In this document: positions 57,336 through 64,000 of the stretch, one piece after another
Numbering within the stretch: position 1 is the stretch's first letter
How the letters are laid out: each line of letters starts with the position of its first letter
Assembly: GCA_035048815.1 (NCBI GenBank)
Contig: JAUCBN010000018.1
Coordinates: forward strand, 13,048,001 to 13,112,000
Source of the DNA: Abelmoschus esculentus
Taxonomy: Eukaryota; Streptophyta; Magnoliopsida; Malvales; Malvaceae
DNA: 64,000 nt
Reading direction: 5' to 3'
The notes under the pieces: generated by a model
The model's input: only the letters and a program-made list of their open reading frames with translations
Told to the model about the DNA's origin: nothing
Databases searched by the model: none
Translations under genes and position numbers: made by a program

Positions 57336-57909
57336 CCTCCGGTCTATTTGCTTGGAATGCCGAGGCCAGTGTAGCTAAGGCATCTGCAATTTGGTTATCC
57401 TGTCTAGGAAGGTATACAAATGTTATCTCTTCAAACTCTTCAATTAGTTCTAATATCAACTTTCGGTATTCTATCAACTTCGTGTCTTTGGTTTCCCATT
57501 CTCCACGTAGCTGATAAATAACTAATGATGAGTCTCCGTATACCTTCAAGGCTTTTATCTTTCTTTCTATTGCAGCCTTTAATCCCATGAAACATGCTTC
57601 GTATTCAACCATATTGTTAGTGCACAAGAATTCTAACTTGTTCGTGAGAGGGTAAGGTATACAATCCGGAGATATCAGTACAGCACCAATTCCCCGTCCG
57701 AGGGCATAGATTTCCCCTTCGAAATACAATTTCCATTTTTCCATTTCTTCATTTTCTTCAACGGAAACGGTCATTACATCCTCATCAGGAAAATCAAAGC
57801 TTAGAGGCTCATAATCATCCGAGGCTCTACTTGCAAGAAAATCAGTTATGGCACTCCCTTTAATTGCTTTCTGGCTGACATATACTATGTCAAATTCGGA
57901 CAACAACAT
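57336..57909 (-). pseudogene. pol: E3 second (archaeal-type) RNase H
   Basis: Undeleted version of the E2 domain: WKLYFEGEIYALGRGIGAVL, NNMVEYEACFMGLKAA, LKVYGDSSLVIYQLRGEW, then EITFVYLPRQDNQIADALAT with the last Asp. The first-motif Asp is Glu here and Asn in E2. It is continuous with the start of integrase. Confidence 0.88.
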
Positions 57910-59459
57910 TTGTCATCGGGCTAATCTTCCGATCAATGCGGGTGCTTCCATCAGAAACTTCAATGGATCGAGCTTTGATATCAACCACGTGGTGTGGTAT
58001 AATAAATATTGCCTGAGTCGGCGAGTAACCCAAACAAGTGCACAACACATCTTTTGGATAAATGGGTACCGTGCCTCGCACTCGGTAAATTTCTTACTTA
58101 GGTAATAGATTGCTCTTTCCTTCTTTTCAGTATCATCATGTTGCCCTAGTACGCACCTCATGGAATTCTCGAACACCGTCAAGTAGAGGATTAATGGTCT
58201 CCTAGGAACTGGTGCCACCAATATTGGTACGTTGGACAAATATTGTTTGATCTTGTCCAACGTTTCCCGACATTCATCATTCCACTCACTTGGGTTGTTC
58301 TTCCGAAGCAATTTAAAAATAGGATCACATCTGTTAGTTAACTGGGAAATAAACCGAGATACGTAATTCAATCTCCCAAGGAAGCCCCAAAACTCTTTTT
58401 GTGTTTTTGGAGGTGGTAAATTTTGAATTGCCTTGACCTTATCGGGATCGATTTCAATGCCCCTTTGACTGACAACGAAACCAAGTAGCTTGCCGGACGT
58501 AACCCCAAATGTACATTTATTAGGGTTAAGCTTCAGCTGATACTTTCGTAGCCTTTGGAATAATTTCTTCAAATCTTGCACATGCCCATCTTCTGTTTGG
58601 GACTTGGCTATCATATCGTCCACATAAACTTTGATTTCTTTGTGCATCATGTCGTGAAACAGTGTCACCATAGCTCTCTGGTATGTGGCCCCGGTATTCT
58701 TCAACCCCAAAAGCATGACTTTATAGAAGAACGTGCCCTAGAGTATGGTAAAATTTGTCTTCTCCATATCTTCTGGATCATTTTGACCTGATTATAACTC
58801 GAAAACCCATCCATGAAAGAGAACATGAATGCCCCGAAGTATTATCCACTAGAACATCTATGTGGGATAGAGGGAAATTGTCCTTTGGGCTTGCCCTGTT
58901 CAGATCCCTATAATCCATACACATCCGAACTTTCCCATCTTTCTTTGGCACGAGGACTATGTTTGTTACCCATTCCGAGTATGCTGCCACTTGTAGGAAG
59001 CCTGCATCGATCTGCTTCTGCACTTCTTCCTTGATTTTCAACAACATTTCCGGCCTCAGCCTTCTGAGCTTCTATTGTATGGGCTTGCAATCTGGTCTGA
59101 TAGGCAACTTGTGGACCACAATGTCGGTATTCAAGCCCGTCATATTTTGATAAGACCATGCAAAGACATCCTTGAATTCTCAAAATAAGTCTATCAAATT
59201 TTGCTTTGCCCCTGGCAAAAATGCTGCTCCGATCATGACTTCCTTTTTCTCTTCTTCGGTACCCAGATTCAGAGTTTTTATCTCTTCTTTGTGGGGCATG
59301 ATTTGCTTATCTTCTTGCTCCACCAATCTTAGCAATTCTTCAGGAATCTCGTAGTCCGCATTATCTTCACACTCATTGATTTCTGTTAGACAAAAAATCC
59401 TTTTCAAATCTATTTCGGGTTTAGGCCCAGAATCATTCATACGATCATTGTTCGGGAAC
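57910..59459 (-). pseudogene. pol: E3 reverse transcriptase and RNase H
   Basis: 59180-59459 is the acidic N-terminal linker. 58778-59047 has the RT fingers (QIDAGFLQVAAYSEW, VPKKDGKVRMCMDYRDLN). 57913-58716 holds LKNTGATYQRAM, the KVYVDDMIAKS catalytic box, thumb and RT-linked RNase H (AIYYLSKKFTECEARY). Frame breaks lie at ~59050-59180 and in the palm near 58740-58830, where the first catalytic Asp segment (SFMDGFSGY-like) is out of frame. It would make element cDNA. Confidence 0.9.
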
Positions 59460-59662
59460 CTGCAAAGAAAATTTGTATAGTTGGATTGGAATAATAGATA
59501 AATAAAGAATGAAATGGATGGAGCGAATGAAAGAAAAGAAAAATGTTTGTCGTTGATGAAAGGGAAAAACATCTTTATTTGCTAATGAAAATTATGAAAA
59601 AGCCCTTTACAGAAAATCCCCTATACTTGCAGGTAGAAGTATAGGGTGGTTTATGGCATTAT
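59460..59662 (-). other. E3 counterpart of the PR-RT intron, donor mutated
   Basis: Acceptor TTTGCAG|GTTCCC kept at 59460. At the donor position (59662) the minus strand reads ACAGA|ATAATG, GT changed to AT, so splicing at the E2-type site would fail. Confidence 0.6.
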
Positions 59663-60831
59663 TCTGTTTTGAAAACTATAGGTAAATCCTCTACAGTCTA
59701 ATTATTCAGAGTCTCGTTAGGGAGTCAGGGACGAATTCTCTCCAGTAGATTCATCCTCGGGCCTTGAGAAATTCCTCCTACCATCAGTCCTTCAAATGCT
59801 TCCCCAAAAATCTCTTCTTCTTGCAGCCTAATAGCTTCCAAGCGATTCTTCTCCGCTTGTTCAGTGACATTCACAAACCCGTGAAAGATGAAGTCGATTT
59901 TTGCACTCAATGAGGCTGACTTCTTGACTGCAATTCTTTCATACTTATTCCAGTAGGCCTCGATTGAAAAGCCTAACTCGGCTCGCCCTTTCTTCATAAC
60001 CACGGGCTTCGGGCGTAAGCTCCCCTGCAACCTTCTTCCTAGTCCTCTTCCAGCTTTGTCTCCCTTACCAAGGGTCTACTTAACGGTCATCTCTGTGCAG
60101 TTTGATAACTTCGAACATGGGAATTTTGTACCTTCAACGATGAATGCAGCGTTGATAAACTCTAAAGCCCTGAAAGAACATTCTAACGCTTCCTCATTCG
60201 CTTGAACATAGGGTGTATCTGTGGAGACGGATTCAATGATATCTTCTTCTGCCCCGACACACACGAGCTTCCCGTCTACTATGAACTTCAGCTTCTGGTG
60301 AAGTGATGATGGCACTGCCCCGGCGGAATAGATCCAAGGTCTGCCGAGTAGACAATTATAGGTGGGCTTAATATCTATTACAACAAAATCTATGTTGTAG
60401 ACGGATAGGCCAATCAGCAATGGGACTTTAATCCTTCCCAACACATCCATTGTGGTCCCGTCGAATGCTCTGACCACATTCTGGTAGCTTTTCATATGCG
60501 TAGCATCTATGGGCAACCTTTGCAAAGTTGCCATAGGTAACACGTTCAAAGCTGAACCATTGTCGATTAGAACTCCCGGTACCACATGACCCTTGCAGTG
60601 GGTCGTGATGTTTAAAGCTTTGATAGATCTCATTCCACCATCAGGGATCTCATCATCGGTGAATGTTATGTAATTGTGTGCGGTGATGTGATTAACGATT
60701 CGGTCCAACTTGTTCATTGAGATGTCTTTTGGAACAAAAGTCTGGTTTAATACTTTCAAAAGGGCGTCACGGTGCCCTTCAGAACTTAACAGCAAATCGA
60801 GGATAGAGATTCTGGTGGGTTGCCTTTTCAA
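59663..60831 (-). pseudogene. pol: E3 protease and G-patch-like linker
   Basis: 60076-60831 is open: RISILDLLLSSEGHRDALLK, active site GVLIDNGSALNVLP with Asp present, and YNCLLGRPWIYSAGAVPS. 59725-60030 continues with GSLRPKPVVMKKGRAELGF after a stop at ~60076 (E2 reads Gln there) and ends at the intron. Upstream it abuts the shared TAG at 60832-60834. Confidence 0.87.
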
Positions 60832-61359
60832 CTATTCCACGATATTGTACTCGCTGTGCTTCAGGAACTGTAGAAACTGATGCGCTTGTTCCTCGGTGAT
60901 AGGCTCATTCACCTACGTGACCGGGTTTATGAAAATCTTTTTCTTCTTGGTATGTTTAATTTGGTCCTCTTCCTTTTCTTGAGCCGGTGAGTAACATCTT
61001 CCGCTCCTTGTGAAATGACATACCTCATTCACTAGCTCTTGTACTTCCACTTTCTCAACAGCTTCAGATTTTCCTGTCTGTACTTCCTCGATGGGCTTCA
61101 AGCTACTTGGCCCAGCCACACTCGCAGCGTAATTCCATGGAACCCTTCGTGTATCCTTAAATGGGAAGGGTGCCGAAGGGGTAATTACTATGGGAGGAGC
61201 ATTTGCTGATCCAACTAGATTATTGCCCCTTGGTCGAGCTGAGATGACTAGCGGCTTGTTTGCATTGTATTTCGACCCAGTATTTTCAGACGTGCATACG
61301 TTCATCATTTTCCGGCCACCTTCCTTTGTAAAAAACTCCACCTCCTTATTGTCCATCAT
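60832..61359 (-). pseudogene. gag: E3 gag-protease linker
   Basis: Matches E2 15976-16503, with the Trp kept in RRVPWNYAASVAG. Low complexity, no enzymatic domain. The open block 60913-61359 is out of frame with the last ~25 codons. Confidence 0.72.
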
Positions 61360-61362
61360 CCC

Positions 61363-63066
61363 TCATAATAGGTTTTTGAACTCACTACACTGTTGAATTG
61401 TATGCCCGTGTTCTTGGTGGAACTCGCAATACAAGCCTACCTCGGTAGATTCTTTCATTTTCATCCCTTGGTAGACGAGCCCGTTGTTAAATTGTTGTTG
61501 AAAAACCCACTTTAATGGTGATCGAATTTCCGACACACTCATTTTAACTTGCCTCGTTTGGTCCTCTTCAATTGCATTCACGCCCCGATCGCCATGATTC
61601 GGTAGTGGGTTTGTTGAGACACTGGGTTTATCAAATTTCAAAACCCCAACATTCATCATGTTCTGGACAATCCTCTTAAAGGCTCTGTAGTTCTCGATGC
61701 TATGTCCCTGAACGTTAGCATGGTATACACACTAGGCCTTCGGGTCATACCAATATGGATAAGGGGGTTTGAGCGGTATGATGAAATACGGACGAATCAT
61801 ATCAGCATCGTGTAGCTGAGTGTACAACTCAGCATACGTAACTGGGATAGGTGAGAAAGTCGGCATCTCCCATTTTGAGTCTTTCTTGTTTGGTCCCTGC
61901 GAGCTGCCTGCTCCCGTCCCTGGTTTGGAAATCGTCACATTTCTCGTGGGTTCATACACGACAACGTTATTTACCTCGATGTCTTTCTTTTTGAAGTTCT
62001 TCTCAGAACTGTCCGATCCTTCAATTCTCCCGCTTTTGGTAGCTGCCTCAACCAACTCTCCGGTAAAAACTATTTGAGAGAAGCTCTGCATTGACGTACT
62101 AGTGAACAGACGATCGTACATCGGCCCCTTCAATGTTTCAACAAACATGTGGGTCATTTCTCTTTCAACCAACGGAGGCTGCACCTGAGAGGCCAGATCT
62201 CTCCATCTATGGGCATACTGTCGAAATGTTTAGTTAAACTTTTGCCCCATCTGTTGTAACATAACTCTAGTAGGTCCCATCTCTGAAACATGCTTATAAT
62301 TTTCCATGAAGGCATGATATAGGTCTTTCCATGACTTTATATTCTCCCGATTGAGTTGTGTGTACCACCGGATAGCAAAACCCGTTAGACTATCCTGAAA
62401 GCAATGGATCAGCAACTTCTCATCCTTGCTAAAAGCAGTCATCTTCCGACAATACATCATCATGTGGGCGCTTGGATACGACGTCCCGTCGTACTTCTCG
62501 AAATCAGGCATTTTGAATTTCAGTGGCAGAACCAAATCAGAACTAAGCTGAGATCGAACGCATCGGTGATTTTATCCGCCGACCCTTGGGCTTGGATGTC
62601 TTGGATCTTTGCTTCAAGTGCCTTAAAGTGATCAACATACTTCTTCTCTATTTCCTGTCGCATCTTCTCCACTTCACTCATGAAGTTGAGATCTGGGACT
62701 TCATCGATATTCGGAGAGAAGTCATCAACTTCCACGGGGTGACTCGTGGATGCCCCTACTACGTTAAGCTGCACTCTCCCTAGGACTGAATGCACTTCTA
62801 ATTGCCCCCTAGTTACCGTATCTGCCTGTCCTTCAGCTTCATCTGCTCCTCCCATCGATGCTTTGCCTTTCTCATCCTGCTTTGGGCCCAACAGAGCGGC
62901 TATCTGACTGATAATATCCGTCTGAATTTTGGTGAAGCCATCTTTCATGCCATTTTCTATCTCATCCAAGCGATTTGAAAATTCAGCATGATAATCCTCT
63001 AGTTTCTGTAGTCTTTTCTCCATTGCTAGCTTCTTGGTGCGCGAGCGCGTCGAGTATGTGTATAGT
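61363..63066 (-). pseudogene. gag: E3 gag
   Basis: N-terminal STRSRTKKLAMEKRLQKLED region. The ATG used in E2 is ACA here, leaving only upstream in-frame Met (63131). Capsid core FKMPDFEKYDGTSYPSAHMM, AIRWYTQLNRENIKSW. Two zinc-knuckle-like motifs: CVYHANVQGH near 61710-61730, preceded by TAG (61732-61734), and YCEFHQEHGHTIQQC at ~61400-61440. A one-base break near 62535 separates the N-terminal and capsid frames, and further stops lie at ~62230 and 62185. Confidence 0.87.
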
Positions 63067-63238
63067 ATATTTGCAATTTTTAAGTTCACTACCATAAAAC
63101 CTTTATTATTAAACTTTGTTTTAATTAACAATGCACATTATGAATGAGTGCATGAATGCAGGGGGTATTAAATTCGAAAAACAATCTCTTAAAAATATCC
63201 GTTTGTTCAAAAAGGATTCACTATAAATTAAAGATAAT
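63067..63238. other. E3 spacer between ORF1 and gag
   Basis: Matches the E2 spacer. No motif beyond AT-rich sequence. Confidence 0.6.
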
Positions 63239-64000
63239 CTACAAAAAATTGTTGGCCCTAATCCCTAAATTGGTTAACTTATGTAACAGACGTACGATGG
63301 CTTCTCCATGCTCTTGCTCGTCGTTCGGCTGGTTTAGAAGAGTTGTAGCTTCTTTCAACAATATCTGTACGTAGGACACAATACTTATGACTTGTCCCTT
63401 TAAGTTGACCAACTCATTGTTCTGACTCTAGATCGTGCGATGTGTTGCTTTGTACTTCGTCTTCCACGCTTCTCCGACATTTTGACACAAAGCTCCTTCG
63501 AAGTCGACTAACTTCTCTTGCAACTCTTGTACTTGGCCCTCGAGCGAGACAATCTTTTCTTGAAGCTCCTCCTTTTCCTCTTCCATCTTGGCCTTGTCTT
63601 CATTGTGATACTTGGCAACCAATTCTTCTAGCTGTGTTACCTGAGTTTTCAACTCACGGTTCTTCGCTTGCTTTTTGTCCGATGTCTTCCTAGCTTTGTA
63701 ACTTGCTTCTCTCGCTTCACGGCATTTCCTTTCGTAAAGCCTCTTGTATTCCTCCTTTTCCCTTAACGCCTCGTCCAAGCGGTCAGAACTATCCCCGATG
63801 CTCCTGTTTTCACCTGCCCTTGGATATTTCCTTTTACGCCCCTCGGATACTTCTTGTGCTTCTCTCAAATCTCGACGTAACCTTTTGATCTGAAGTGCCA
63901 TCTCTTTCTCTTTCCTTTCTTGCGTCTGCACCTGGTACTTTGTGAGGTTCAACTCCTGTATAAGTTCATAGATCTGCTTCTCTTTTCTCTAAAAATCCAA
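63239..64000 (-). pseudogene. E3 ORF1, C-terminal coiled-coil part (cut by window end)
   Basis: 63428-63952 is an uninterrupted heptad-rich frame (KREKEMALQIKRL-like start, KMEEEKEELQEKIVSLEGQV), matching E2 18474-19091. A TAG at 63428-63430 replaces a CAG that E2 keeps (18573-18575). Beyond it the frame continues to a probable natural stop at 63239-63241. The DUF7745-like part lies beyond the window. Confidence 0.82.

Larger units (their letters stand above)
51450..64000 (-). mobile_element. E3: second Ogre/Tat-type element, truncated by window end
   Basis: Same family and order as E2: 3' LTR, polypurine tract, stem-loop array, integrase, second RNase H, RT-RNase H, intron, protease, gag, ORF1 (cut at 64000). 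It retains the RT palm and an undeleted second RNase H but has many frame breaks. It lacks the 39-bp repeat of E2. It is an independent insertion, with a different flank and a diverged LTR. Confidence 0.93.

Overview
This window looks like plant nuclear heterochromatin. The organism is probably a dicot, and the retrotransposon ORF1 type suggests a Gossypium-like Malvaceae (inferred, low to moderate confidence). Almost everything is LTR retrotransposon, and nearly all coding remnants lie on the minus strand. I see no intact host gene. The only host-like coding sequence is a broken plant-mobile-domain (PMD, PP7-long-form/MAIN-like) pseudogene, cut in two by insertions.

Left half (1-34914) is a nested stack. 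Innermost is an Ogre/Tat-type Ty3/gypsy element, E2 (6647-24233), with a perfect 5-bp target-site duplication (TSD) tacac. E2 lies in a ~3.4-kb probable solo LTR, S (4814-25849, TSD cacac). S lies inside the gag gene of a Tekay/Del-type chromovirus, E1 (1-28548; its far LTR runs off the window start). E1 interrupts the PMD pseudogene. A second insertion in the same pseudogene is a degenerate Ty1/copia element, C1 (28869-34630), flanked by an unusual 87-bp direct duplication of PMD coding sequence.

Middle (34915-51449) is AT-rich DNA with small inverted-repeat elements. There is a hAT-like palindrome (35957-36746). Two long-TIR elements have 9-bp direct repeats in the manner of Mutator-like MITEs (41057-42315 and 48337-49086), and both carry telomere-like repeats in their cores. 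A third palindrome (49307-50231) has no clear TSD. A copia derivative, C2 (42861-48105), has long LTR-like repeats and only a gag remnant.

Right part (51450-64000) is a second copy of the E2 family, E3, truncated by the window end inside ORF1. Reading E2 against E3 gives the most useful results. They share ORF1 (DUF7745-like domain plus coiled coil), gag, protease, an intron before reverse transcriptase, RT with two RNase H domains, and integrase. Both have a long 3' untranslated region with an array of short inverted repeats whose stems change together while the loop stays constant. Both are defective. E2 has lost its RT catalytic core by a microhomology deletion. Several premature stops are CAG-to-TAG changes, as expected from decay of methylated CHG sites.
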